From contig CAWEAZ010000040.1 in assembly GCA_963807155.1 (NCBI GenBank), positions 1 through 64,000 on the forward strand: 64,000 nucleotides of DNA, read 5' to 3'. Made by a program: the position numbers and the translations under genes. Under the pieces are notes generated by a model that was given only the letters and a program-made list of their open reading frames with translations, was not told where the DNA came from and ran no database searches. The stretch's first letter is position 1; each line of letters begins with the position of its first letter. Below, piece by piece: positions 55,284 through 64,000 of the stretch. The stretch comes from JACCZX01 sp963807155. GTDB taxonomy: Bacteria > Pseudomonadota > Gammaproteobacteria > Burkholderiales > Burkholderiaceae_F.

Positions 55284-57983
55284 ATGCGAAACGATCAGAC
55301 CGTCACCGTTCGCCGCGCCGACTATCGGCCGCCGGATTTCCTGCTTGATCACGTCGCCCTCGAATTCGATCTCGATCCGGCTCTGACTTATGTCACCGCG
55401 ACGCTCGATGTCCGGCGCAATCCAGTGGTCGGTGGAGCGGCGCCGCTGCGGCTCGATGGTGAAGACCTCGATCTTGCTCTGATTGCAATCGACGGCCACG
55501 CGTTGCCGGCAAGCGCCTATCAGTTGCGTGACGACGGCTTGACGCTTCGACTTCGTACGCCGTCGAATCGGTTTCGCCTCAAGACCGTTGTGCGCATCCA
55601 CCCGTCAAAGAACACCGAACTGATGGGACTGTTCGTTTCCAACGGCAACTTTTTCACTCAATGCGAGGCGGAAGGATTCCGTCGCATCACATTCTTTCCC
55701 GACCGGCCCGATGTGATGACGACTTATCGGGTGACGATTCGTGCCGACAAGTCGCGGTACCCGGTGCTGCTCGCCAATGGCAATCTGATCGAGCAAGGCG
55801 ATCTGTCGGAAGGCAGGCACTTCGCGACCTGGGATGACCCGTTTGCGAAGCCTAGTTACCTGTTCGCACTGGTAGCAGGCAATGTTGCCGTGCACGAAGA
55901 GCACTTCACGCGCGCGAGCGGCCGTGAAGCGACTTTGCAGATCTACGTCGAGCACGGCAACCAGGACAAGACGCAGCACGCGATGACCAGCCTGAAGCGC
56001 GCGATCGAATGGGACGAACGACGCTACGGGCTCGAACTGGACCTCGATCGCTTCATGATCGTCGCATCGAACGATTTCAACATGGGAGCGATGGAGAACA
56101 AGGGTCTGAACATCTTCAACGCCAAATACATATTGGCCAGTCCAGCGGTCGCAACCGACGACGATTACATGAATGTCGAGTCGATCGTCGGTCATGAATA
56201 CTTTCACAACTGGACCGGTAACCGCGTAACTTGCCGCGACTGGTTTCAATTGAGTCTGAAGGAAGGGCTGACGGTTTTTCGCGATCAGGAGTTTTCCGCC
56301 GACATGCTGGGAGACGCCAACAGCCGTGCAATCAAACGCATCGAAGACGTTCGTACTCTGCGCGCGACGCAATTTCCGGAAGACGGCGGGCCGATGGCGC
56401 ATCCGGTGCGCCCCGATAGCTATCAGGAGATCAGCAACTTTTATACGGCGACCGTCTATGAAAAGGGTGCTGAAGTCGTACGCATGCTGCAGACGCTCGT
56501 CGGCGTCGACGGCTTTCGGCGTGGCATGGACCTGTATTTCAAGCGGCACGACGGCCAGGCGGTAACCTGCGACGACTTCGTTGCTGCCGTTGCGGATGCC
56601 AACGGTCGCGACCTGACGCAGTTCAAGCGCTGGTATTCGCAAGCAGGCACGCCGCGCGTGCGCGTCGAGACGCGCTACGACGCGCACGCGTACGCGTTTG
56701 AGCTGACGCTTTCCCAATCGACGCCGGCGACGCCGGGCCAATCAGGCAAGCAGCCGTTTCATATTCCGTTCGCGGTCGGCCTGATTGCCGGCGACGGTCG
56801 CGACATGCCGCTGCAACTGGAAGGTGAACTTGACGGCACCAATGCCGGCACTGCTGCGACGAAGGTGCTGGATCTAACGCAGGCCAAGCAGACGTTTCGG
56901 TTCATCAACGTCGGCGAGCGGCCGGTGCCCTCATTGCTGCGCAATTTTTCGGCACCCGTCATCGTCGAGCATCGTTACAGCGACGCCGAGCTTGCGTTTT
57001 TATCGGCACACGACTCCGACGCATTCAATCGATGGGAAGCCGGGCAACGCCTGGCGATCGCAACGCTGATGTCGCTGACCGACGCGGTGGAAGCCGGTCG
57101 GCCGCTGACACTCGATGACTCCTTCGTGACGATGCTGCGCGCGACGCTGCTCGATTCAGCGCTATCGCCCGCGTTCAAGGCGCAAGCGCTGCTGCTGCCA
57201 GCCGAAAGCTTCATCGGCGAACAGCGCAGCGTTGTCGATCCCGAAGCGATCCGCGAGGCGCGGCGCTATGCAATGTACGAGCTCGGGCGGCGGTTGGCGG
57301 CCGACTGGCAGGCGGCCTACTCGTCGCTGCAAACCTTGCTGCAAGCGAGCGTTGAGTATTCGCCAGACGCTGAATCGGCCGGGCGGCGAGCGCTGCGCAA
57401 CCTGTCGCTGGCCTACCTGGCGGAGGGCAACACAGAAGGAGTGCTCGAGCTCGCACGCGAACAGTTGGTGGCGTCGACCAACATGACCGATGCGCAGGGC
57501 GCACTGGCGGTGATCGTGAACAGCGCGTCGCCGTTGAAAGCGGAGGCGCTGATCCAGCTGGCACGGGTATGGAGTGATCAGCCGCTACTGATGAACAAGT
57601 GGTTTCAGCTGCAGGCAACCGCGATGGCACACCCCGGCGAGCCACCGGTCGTCGAGCGTGTGCGATTGCTGATGCGGCATCCTGGTTTCTCGTTGTCGAA
57701 CCCGAACAATGTGAACGCCCTCGTTCGATCGTTCTGCATGTCAAATGACGCTGAGTTTCACCGTCGCGATGCAAGCGGCTACGCGTTCTGGGTCGATCAA
57801 GTGCTGGCCCTCGACAAGATCAACCCGACGATTGCCGCACGCATCGCACGTGCGCTCGATCGCTGGCGCAAGTTCACTCCCGATCGACAGTCTGCGATGA
57901 GCGCCGCACTTGAACAGATCGCGGCGCAGCGCGGCCTTTCGCGCGACGTCTGCGAGATCGTCAACAAATCGCTCGCAAACTAG
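55284..57983 (+). CDS. pepN: Aminopeptidase N (M1 family)
   Basis: Cytoplasmic zinc aminopeptidase that finishes protein degradation by trimming peptides. It has 899 residues, near the 870 of E. coli PepN. Substrate-recognition GAMENKG is at 268-274, zinc site HEYFH at 304-308 with third ligand Glu327, and the long C-terminal helical domain is complete. It begins 16 bp after the DMT gene and ends 6 bp before fbp; pepN-fbp is a common pair in betaproteobacteria. Confidence 0.97.
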   Translation: MRNDQTVTVRRADYRPPDFLLDHVALEFDLDPALTYVTATLDVRRNPVVGGAAPLRLDGEDLDLALIAIDGHALPASAYQLRDDGLTLRLRTPSNRFRLKTVVRIHPSKNTELMGLFVSNGNFFTQCEAEGFRRITFFPDRPDVMTTYRVTIRADKSRYPVLLANGNLIEQGDLSEGRHFATWDDPFAKPSYLFALVAGNVAVHEEHFTRASGREATLQIYVEHGNQDKTQHAMTSLKRAIEWDERRYGLELDLDRFMIVASNDFNMGAMENKGLNIFNAKYILASPAVATDDDYMNVESIVGHEYFHNWTGNRVTCRDWFQLSLKEGLTVFRDQEFSADMLGDANSRAIKRIEDVRTLRATQFPEDGGPMAHPVRPDSYQEISNFYTATVYEKGAEVVRMLQTLVGVDGFRRGMDLYFKRHDGQAVTCDDFVAAVADANGRDLTQFKRWYSQAGTPRVRVETRYDAHAYAFELTLSQSTPATPGQSGKQPFHIPFAVGLIAGDGRDMPLQLEGELDGTNAGTAATKVLDLTQAKQTFRFINVGERPVPSLLRNFSAPVIVEHRYSDAELAFLSAHDSDAFNRWEAGQRLAIATLMSLTDAVEAGRPLTLDDSFVTMLRATLLDSALSPAFKAQALLLPAESFIGEQRSVVDPEAIREARRYAMYELGRRLAADWQAAYSSLQTLLQASVEYSPDAESAGRRALRNLSLAYLAEGNTEGVLELAREQLVASTNMTDAQGALAVIVNSASPLKAEALIQLARVWSDQPLLMNKWFQLQATAMAHPGEPPVVERVRLLMRHPGFSLSNPNNVNALVRSFCMSNDAEFHRRDASGYAFWVDQVLALDKINPTIAARIARALDRWRKFTPDRQSAMSAALEQIAAQRGLSRDVCEIVNKSLAN

Positions 57984-57989
57984 CGCAAC

Positions 57990-58990
57990 GTGAAGCTCTC
58001 GCTAACGCACTATCTGATTCGCTGCGAGCGCGAGCACGGGCTCGATTCGGACCTGCGGCTGCTGCTCGAAACCGTCGCCCGCGCGTGCAAGACGATCAGC
58101 CACGCCGTTGGCAAGGGCGCGCTGGGTAACGTGCTCGGCGATGCGAATGCAATCAATGTCCAGGGCGAAGCGCAAAAGAGGCTGGACGTACTGTCGAACG
58201 AGATTCTGTTTGAAGCAAGTTGCTGGGGCGGCCATTTGGCCGGAATGGCATCGGAAGAGATGGACGCGCCGATGGGAATCCCCCTTTCGTACCCGCGCGG
58301 CAAGTATTTGTTGCTGTTCGACCCACTCGATGGCTCGAGCAACATCGACGTCAACGTTTCGATCGGAACGATCTTTTCCGTACTTCCCAGTCCGTCGATA
58401 TACCGAAACTGTCGGTGAAGCGGCGTTCTTGCAGCTGGGCTCGCGGCAAGTGTGCGCGGGTTACACGGTCTACGGGCCGCAGACGCTGCTGGTGCTCACC
58501 GTGGGGCACGGCGTGCAGGTCTTCACCCTCGATCGCGATACGGGCTCGTTTCTGCTGACGCAAGCAAGCGTGCAGGTTCCATCCGAGACGCGCGAGTTCG
58601 CGATCAACATGTCCAACATGCGCCATTGGGACGCGCCGGTCAAACGGTACGTGGACGAATTGCTGGCCGGCAAAACGGGCCCGCGCGGTAACGATTTCAA
58701 CATGCGCTGGGTCGCCTCGATGGTGGCCGATGTGCACCGGATCATGTCGCGTGGCGGCATCTTCATGTACCCACGCGACGCGCGTCCGGGCTACACGACC
58801 GGGTCGATTGCGACTGATGTACGAGGGCAATCCGATGGCATTCCTGATCGAGCAGGCGGGCGGCGCAGCGACCAATGGCCAGCAGCGCATCCTCGACATC
58901 GAACCCAAAAAACTTCATGAGCGCGTCGCGGTGTTTCTTGGCTCGAAGAGCGAGGTCGAACGGGTAACGAACTACCATCGAGCGCTGTAA
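57990..58990 (+). CDS. fbp: Fructose-1,6-bisphosphatase class I (two frame breaks)
   Basis: Gluconeogenic phosphatase, about 332 residues after repair, from GTG 57990. Marks: VQGEAQKRLDVLSNEI, LLLFDPLDGSSNIDVNVSIG with the metal-binding acid residues, GPRGNDFNMRWVASMVADVH, and PMAFLIEQAGGAATNG near the C-terminus. The frame moves +1 near 58401 and +1 near 58788-58790 (a GGG run). Both repairs give the family consensus, so the gene is probably intact. It follows pepN by 6 bp and is likely cotranscribed. Confidence 0.92.
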
Positions 58991-59081
58991 CGATTAGCTA
59001 CACATCCGATCTGCCACGCGGTCAACAGCGCTCGCCACCCAGCGTTGGACCGCTTCCGTCACCTGGCAGATCGGAGCAGCC

Positions 59082-59598
59082 GTGAAATTCCTGATACAAG
59101 CCATCGTCGTCGCAGCGTCGTTAGGATCGGCCGCTGCCGGCGCACAGAACCAGCCGGTAGCCGACAACCCTGCGATCGACATGCCGGCGTTCTTGCGCGT
59201 CTCGATCGAAGCCGCCAACGCCCGCGAGAGCCGACGGATTTCCGAGAGCAGATTTCATTCGCATGAGCCGCGAGCCGAAAACGGTCGTTCTCGATGCGCG
59301 CAGCCGTGAAAGATTCGACGAGCTGCACGTCAAGGGAGCGATGAACCTGAGCTTTCCCGACATTGCCGTCGACAGCCTGCGCGCGGCCATTCCGGATAAA
59401 TCCACGCGCATCCTGATCTATTGCAACAACAACTTTTCCGGCGCATCAAGTGCGTTTCCGACCAAGCTGCCGGCAGCGTCGCTGAACCTTTCGACTTACG
59501 TGGCGCTTTACAGCTACGGCTATCGAAATGTCTATGAGCTCGCGCCCTTGGTCGACATCAAGGCGTCGAAGCTGCAATTCGAATCGTCGCGGCGCTAG
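59082..59598 (+). CDS. Exported rhodanese-like protein (one frame break)
   Basis: About 171 residues after repair. A signal peptide covers residues 1-22 (ending AGAQ), so it is periplasmic. The rhodanese domain starts around ADFIRMSREP and has VVLDARSRERFDELHVKGAM, then the active-site loop YCNNNFSGASSAF with the likely catalytic Cys. The frame moves +1 at 59250, where one extra A explains it. The substrate is unknown. It overlaps the convergent quinone reductase stop by 4 bp. Confidence 0.88.
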
Positions 59599-60575
59599 CC
59601 CGGAATTAGCACCGTCGATCCAACCGTCTTGCGCGCGGCGAGATCTTCATGCGCGCGCGCAGCATCGGCCAATGGATAACGCTGCTCGATATCGACGTTG
59701 ATCTTGCCCCGCTGCATCAAATCGAAGAGCTCTGCCGCCGATTCCTCGAGTCGCGCACGCGGCACGATGTGCGTAGCGAGCGTCGGCCGGGTGACGAACA
59801 GTGACCCCTTCGCAGCGAGGATACCGAGATTGACACCGGTCACCGCGCCTGATGCGTTGCCAAAGCTCACCATCAATCCGCGCGGCTGCAAACTATCGAG
59901 TGAGCCTTCCCAAGTCGTTTTGCCAACGCCGTCGTACACCACCGGGACCTTGGCGCCATTGGTGAGCGCCACCACCCGCTCGGCAAAGTTTTCCTTCGAA
60001 TAATCGATTGTCTGCCACGCACCGTCCTTTCTTGCGAGCGCCGCCTTTTCCGGTGAGCTCACGGTGCCAATCAACCGTACGCCGAGCGAGCGCGCCCATT
60101 GGCATGCAATCAAGCCGACGCCACCCGCGGCGGCATGAAACAGGATGGTCTCGTTGCCCTGCAGCCGATACGTCTGCCGAAACAGATATTGAACCGTCAA
60201 CCCTTTGAGCATCACCGCTGCGGCTTGCTCAAAGCTGATCGTTTTCGGAATTTTGACGACGGTGGCGGCCGGCATCGTGCGCGCCTCAGCGTAGGCGCCG
60301 ATCGGACCCTGCGGATATGCGACGCGGTCACCTTCTTTCAAGCCTGGCACGTTCGCGCCGACTGCATCGACCACGCCCGCGCCTTCGAATCCGAGGCCGT
60401 GCGGCAGCGTGTTCGCATACAACCCGGTGCGATAGTAGATGTCGATGAAGTTCAGCCCGATCGCGCGCTGCCGAATCCGCACTTCGCCCGGCCCCGGATC
60501 GGGCACGTCCACTTCGACCATTTCGATTACTTCCGGACCACCGTGCGAGCGGATCACGATCGACTTCGATTTCAT
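59595..60575 (-). CDS. NADPH:quinone oxidoreductase (zeta-crystallin type)
   Basis: 326 residues of the MDR superfamily, close to QorA: no zinc ligands, NADPH-binding AAAGGVGLIACQWARSLGV (about 150-168), N-terminal VIRSHGGPEVIEMVEVDVP, and GLNFIDIYYRTGLY, the family hallmark. It reduces quinones, probably in detoxification. Its ATG overlaps the stop of the upstream DMT gene (ATGA), so the two are coupled. Confidence 0.94.
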   Translation of the reverse strand: MKSKSIVIRSHGGPEVIEMVEVDVPDPGPGEVRIRQRAIGLNFIDIYYRTGLYANTLPHGLGFEGAGVVDAVGANVPGLKEGDRVAYPQGPIGAYAEARTMPAATVVKIPKTISFEQAAAVMLKGLTVQYLFRQTYRLQGNETILFHAAAGGVGLIACQWARSLGVRLIGTVSSPEKAALARKDGAWQTIDYSKENFAERVVALTNGAKVPVVYDGVGKTTWEGSLDSLQPRGLMVSFGNASGAVTGVNLGILAAKGSLFVTRPTLATHIVPRARLEESAAELFDLMQRGKINVDIEQRYPLADAARAHEDLAARKTVGSTVLIPG

Positions 60576-61508
60576 GTGACTTCCTCCTTTACTGCCGGAA
60601 CTTTACCGGCGCGCGTCAAGACGTAAATGCCAATCAGTACGAGTGCCGTCCCAGCCAATTGCCAGACCGTTATGCGCTCACCCAGAAAAAGATACGCCAG
60701 TGCGATCGTCGACACCGGGCCGATCATCGAAGCCATCGATGCACGGCTTGCGCCGATGCGTTCGACCGCCAGCATCGTCGCAAAAACCGGTAGCACCGTG
60801 CACAAGACAGCATTTAACAACGAGAGCCAATACACCTCCTGCGGCTGGCGTAATGCAGAAACCGGATTCAACACTGCAAACTGCGCGATTACCGCAAAGG
60901 TCGACACGCACATTGCATAGGCCGTCAGACGTATGGCTCCGAGCCTCCGCACCAGTTCACCGGAGACAATCAGATAAATGGCATAACAAACTGCGCTGGC
61001 AAACACCAGCGCCGCACCCAGCAGCACCTGCCCGCCCGCCAGACTTACGTCGTGCCAGAACACCAGCAAAATGCCGCCGTAACAGAGCGCGAGCGCACTC
61101 CACTCGTAGCGGCCAAACCGTTTGCGCAGGAACAGCGCGGACAGATATGACGACCAAGGTCGGGCTCAAATACAGGATCAGTCGCTCGAGCGCAGCGGTG
61201 ACATATTGCAGGCCGAGAAAATCCAGATAACTGGCCGCGTAGTAACCCAGCAGTCCGATGACGATCAAGCGAGCATGGTCTGCTCGCGAAAAAGGTTGCG
61301 CGCCGCGCGACGACCAAATCAGCGCAGCCACAAAAAACGGCAGTGAAAAGCCCATCCGCAAGGCAATCAATGTCGTCGCGTCGACGCCGTATCGGTAGGC
61401 GAGCTTGACAACAACCGCCTTGCCGGAGAACAGAATGCTGCCGCCGATGGCCAGCGCCAGGCCGGCTGCAAACGCACTTCGGTAAGCTGACTGCACATCG
61501 GATTGCAC
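60572..61508 (-). CDS. EamA/DMT family transporter (one frame break)
   Basis: About 311 residues, ten membrane helices. First repeat: ALAIGGSILFSGKAVVVKL and YYAASYLDFLGLQYVTAALE; second: GAALVFASAVCYAIYLIVSG and the end ALAYLFLGERITVWQLAGTA. The frame moves +1 near 61145; removing one T in the gene's sense gives PTLVVILSALFLRKRFGRYE, the normal family sequence. It is the first gene of a two-gene unit with the quinone reductase. Substrate unknown. Confidence 0.88.
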
Positions 61509-61655
61509 AAAACGATTCTACGGTTCAACCCTTAGCCATCTGCGATTCGCGATCTGAAACCGACGCTTCGCGCTTGCTTTGGCCCCGGCGCTCAACGGGT
61601 TGTTATTCTTCGCCGCGCTCAGCGCATCAACTGAGCATCAAACGACCTCTTCCGA

Positions 61656-63119
61656 ATGAAAACGCTCGCACCGTTATCTTGCTTGTTGATCGCAAGCCTC
61701 GCACTGGCGTCGTGTCGTTCGTCGACAACGAACGAGGCAGAGCTTGAAGCGTGCCGCATTCCGGGCGTCGAGCGCGAGGTCAAGTGCGGCGTAGTGCGGA
61801 TGCCCGAAGATCCGGATGCACCGAGCAGCCGCTCGATCGAAGTTCGCTTCGCCGTCGTGCCGGCCGTTGCGCGCAACAAGCAACCCGACCCCGTCTTCGT
61901 ATTCGCGGGCGGCCCAGGACAAGCGGCAACCAAGGTCGCGCGCCAGGTGATGCCGGTGCTTACCGAACTGAATGCACGGCGCGACATCGTGTTTATCGAT
62001 CAGCGCGGCACTGGCCGCTCGAACGCGCTTGCGTGCGACGTCGACGAAGGCTCATTGGCATCGGCGCTTGAGCCCGAGCAACAGCTTGCACGGCTGGGAC
62101 CCTGTCTGAAAGCGCTGCCTGCGGACTTGCGCCAATACGCAACCTGGATCGCAGTGCGTGACTTCGAAGCGATCCGCGCACAGTTGGGCGCCGAGAAGGT
62201 GAACCTCTGGGGTGCGTCGTACGGAACGCGCGCGGCGCTCGAATATATGAGGCAGTATCCGGAGCGCGTGCGAACCGCCGTGCTCGATGGCGTAGCTCCG
62301 CCCGACATGGCCTTGCCGGTGTCGTTTGCACTCGATGCCGAAGCCGCGCTGAAGTCGCTCGCCGACGCCTGCGCGCGTGATGAGCGCTGCCGCACTCGTT
62401 ATCCCGACTTCGACCAGCGGATATCGGCGCTGCTCAAGCGAGCCGAAACCGGGATCGACATTCGCATACCGCATCCGTTAACGGGTGCGACTGAATCGTT
62501 TCGCCTCGATCGCAAGATGCTGGCATCGCTGTTGCGCGCACCGTTGTACGTACCGCAGCTGTCCTCGGTGCTGCCGTACGCGCTCGCCGAAGCGGGCCGT
62601 GGAGATTTCACAGCACTCGTCGCCTTGAGCGCAGCGATCAGCGGCGGTGTGAGCGAGAATTTCTCGGTCGGCATGCACTTCGCGGTGATTTGCGCCGAGG
62701 ACATGCCGCGCATGGAGGCGGCGTCAGCCTCTCAGGTCAGCGCCGCGCGCTTCGGCTCCGCGTTTGCCGAGCTGTATGGGCAGGCGTGCCGCCTCGTACC
62801 ATCGCGCGCCGTCCCGCCCGGGTTCTATTCGGTGCCGGCGACGAAGGTACCGGTACTGATCTTTTCTGGTGGGCTCGACCCCGCAACGCCGCCCCGCCAT
62901 GGTGATTCGGTCGCGCAACGGCTCGGCAATGCCAAGCACATCGTCGCACCCAACCTCGGCCATGGCATCAGCGCTCAAGGCTGCGCACCGATGCTGGTGT
63001 CGCGCTTCGTGCGCGATGCGTCGTTCGAGCGTGTCGACGGCGACTGCATGGCGCGAATTCCGGCGCCGAGCTTCTTTGTAGCAATCGACCCCACCGCGGC
63101 GCCAAAAAAGAAACCGTGA
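61656..63119 (+). CDS. Lipoprotein alpha/beta hydrolase with TAP-like C-terminal domain
   Basis: 487 residues. Residues 1-20 form a lipoprotein signal with lipobox LASC (Cys20), so it is membrane-anchored in the periplasm. Hydrolase marks: FAGGPGQAA, FIDQRGTGRSNALAC, nucleophile Ser188 in WGASYG, then the C-terminal TAP-like domain with SGGLDPATPP (acid) and NLGHGIS (base). Relatives include tripeptidyl aminopeptidases and proline iminopeptidase-like enzymes. It overlaps the ABC gene by 4 bp, so it belongs to the NatAB-like operon. Confidence 0.9.
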   Translation: MKTLAPLSCLLIASLALASCRSSTTNEAELEACRIPGVEREVKCGVVRMPEDPDAPSSRSIEVRFAVVPAVARNKQPDPVFVFAGGPGQAATKVARQVMPVLTELNARRDIVFIDQRGTGRSNALACDVDEGSLASALEPEQQLARLGPCLKALPADLRQYATWIAVRDFEAIRAQLGAEKVNLWGASYGTRAALEYMRQYPERVRTAVLDGVAPPDMALPVSFALDAEAALKSLADACARDERCRTRYPDFDQRISALLKRAETGIDIRIPHPLTGATESFRLDRKMLASLLRAPLYVPQLSSVLPYALAEAGRGDFTALVALSAAISGGVSENFSVGMHFAVICAEDMPRMEAASASQVSAARFGSAFAELYGQACRLVPSRAVPPGFYSVPATKVPVLIFSGGLDPATPPRHGDSVAQRLGNAKHIVAPNLGHGISAQGCAPMLVSRFVRDASFERVDGDCMARIPAPSFFVAIDPTAAPKKKP

Positions 63120-63871
63120 TCGAAGTCAAGAACATCGCCAAGTCTTTCGAAGCCAGGGTCGACGGCAAGCGCGCACGCGTCGTCGCGGTCGAAGATGTCT
63201 CGTTTGTCGCCAACGACGGACGCATCACTGCGATGCTCGGGCCGAACGGCGCCGGCAAGACAACAACGCTGCGCATCATCGGCACGCTGGTGAAGGCAGA
63301 CCGCGGGCAAGCGCGCGTCGGAGACATTGACGTGCAAACGGATACACGTGCCGTGCGTGCACAGCTCGGCGTGCTGTCCGACGCGCGTGGCCTGTACACC
63401 CGCCTCACCGCGCGCGAAAACATCGAGTACTACGCGCAGTTGCGCTGCGTACCATCACGGCTCGGCAGCGAACGCCTTGCGAAAATGTCGGAACTGCTCG
63501 ACATGGGTTCGCTACTGGAACGTCGCGTCGAAGGGTTCTCGACCGGCGAGCGATTGAAGGTCGCGCTCGCGCGAGCATTGATTCATGACCCGCATCATCT
63601 GATTCTCGACGAACCGACCAATGGCCTCGACGTCGTCTCGACGCGCGCCCTGCGCCGGCTACTGCTGCATTTGCGCAGTACCGGCAAGTGCATCGTCATC
63701 TCCTCGCACATCATGCAGGAAGTCGAGCAACTGGCTGACGAAATCGTGATCGTCGCGCGCGGCCGCACGGTGTCTCACGGAACGGCGCAAGAAATCCGCG
63801 CCGAAGCGGGCACCGATTCACTCGAAGACGCGTTTGTGAAGCTTGCGTACGAGTCCGAAACCGCGCAATGA
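63116..63871 (+). CDS. ABC transporter ATP-binding protein (NatA-like)
   Basis: 251 residues from GTG 63116. Walker A GPNGAGKT is at 42-49, the signature is FSTGERLKVALARAL (the FSTGE variant seen in NatA), and Walker B HLILDEPTNGLD follows. NatA with NatB forms a sodium- or drug-exporting ABC pump in Bacillus. It overlaps the hydrolase before it and the permease after it (ATGA), making a three-gene coupled unit. Confidence 0.93.
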   Translation: MIEVKNIAKSFEARVDGKRARVVAVEDVSFVANDGRITAMLGPNGAGKTTTLRIIGTLVKADRGQARVGDIDVQTDTRAVRAQLGVLSDARGLYTRLTARENIEYYAQLRCVPSRLGSERLAKMSELLDMGSLLERRVEGFSTGERLKVALARALIHDPHHLILDEPTNGLDVVSTRALRRLLLHLRSTGKCIVISSHIMQEVEQLADEIVIVARGRTVSHGTAQEIRAEAGTDSLEDAFVKLAYESETAQ

Positions 63872-64000
63872 GCACCGCGGCGACGGTATTCCGCAAGGAG
63901 CTCAAGGACGCGCTTCGCGACCGACGTACCTGGCTCATCGTGCTGGTGACGTCCATTCTTGCGGGCCCTCTGACGCTATTCCTGCTGTCGATCTTCATCG
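63868..64000 (+). CDS. ABC-2 type permease (NatB-like), cut by the window end
   Basis: Only the first 44 codons are inside the window. They read TVFRKELKDALRDRRTWLIV and then a hydrophobic helix (TSILAGPLTLFLLSIFI), the usual start of NatB-type permeases. The ATG at 63868 overlaps the NatA stop. It should be the membrane partner of the preceding ATPase. Confidence 0.85.
   Translation, partial: MSTAATVFRKELKDALRDRRTWLIVLVTSILAGPLTLFLLSIFI

Noticed and set aside
55605..56741. A 378-codon minus-strand open frame
   Set aside because: Antisense to pepN and without ribosome site or recognised motif.
10194..61508. Programmed +1 frameshifting as the cause of the many frame breaks
   Set aside because: The sites share no slippery motif, stop context or downstream structure that I can see. 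They fall in unrelated housekeeping genes, and one transporter alone would need seven shifts including a -1.
1..64000. CRISPR array, prophage, insertion sequence or integrated island
   Set aside because: I saw no regularly spaced direct repeats, transposase, integrase or phage structural gene on either strand.

Overview
This window looks like chromosomal DNA of a betaproteobacterium, most likely Burkholderiales-like or a close uncultured relative. The evidence is gene content and order: ftsK-lolA-rarA-serS on the minus strand, trxB-Smr, nadE-glnB, hemC-hemD-hemX-hemY next to an AlgZ/AlgR pair and argH, pmbA divergent from yjgA/darP, pepN-fbp, and several TRAP transporters. GC content is high and genes are densely packed, with many 1-17 bp overlaps. 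I see no insertion sequence, prophage, CRISPR array or rRNA. One tRNA is present, tRNA-Ser(CGA), directly behind serS.

Layout. 0.1-2.3 kb: a small c-type cytochrome, an exported HExxH metalloprotease-like protein and an exported unknown. 2.5-10.1 kb: tRNA-Ser, serS, rarA, DUF808, lolA and ftsK, with an FKBP gene on the other strand. 10.2-13.6 kb: an accessory signalling module made of a LytS-type kinase, a paralogue that has lost its catalytic residues, a LytTR regulator and two tiny membrane proteins. 13.7-20.2 kb: trxB, Smr, glnB, nadE, a FemAB-like/GNAT protein, a DMT exporter and ppa. 20.2-23.5 kb: aldehyde dehydrogenase with TRAP subunits DctQM. 23.6-26.9 kb: small membrane protein, TPR protein, DUF4212 and a sodium:solute symporter, closed by a strong terminator. 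27.1-31.1 kb: a sensor-type Ser/Thr kinase, a membrane protein and a TRAP receptor with a decayed copy of its 3' end. 31.1-38.7 kb: heme biosynthesis, AlgZR, argH. 38.8-41.9 kb: a second TRAP system (DctQM convergent with its receptor). 42.0-45.6 kb: pmbA, darP, mog, carboxylesterase, DoxX. 45.7-51.4 kb: two tandem PAS-GGDEF cyclases. 51.5-61.5 kb: gluQ, M20 peptidase, HbpS-like protein, DMT exporter, pepN, fbp, rhodanese, quinone reductase, DMT exporter. 61.7-64.0 kb: lipoprotein hydrolase and the start of a NatAB-type ABC exporter.

The genes suggest a heterotroph that takes up organic acids (three TRAP or symporter loci), runs gluconeogenesis (fbp), and makes heme and cytochromes. Its signalling is layered: two LytTR systems, two c-di-GMP cyclases and one Hanks-type kinase.

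Data quality matters. About 23 single-base frame breaks are scattered over 15 genes, including nadE and fbp. By my frame arithmetic 21 are one-base gains and two are one-base losses. I read most of these genes as intact in the organism and the breaks as residual long-read errors. The coordinates given for such genes span the whole reconstructed gene.
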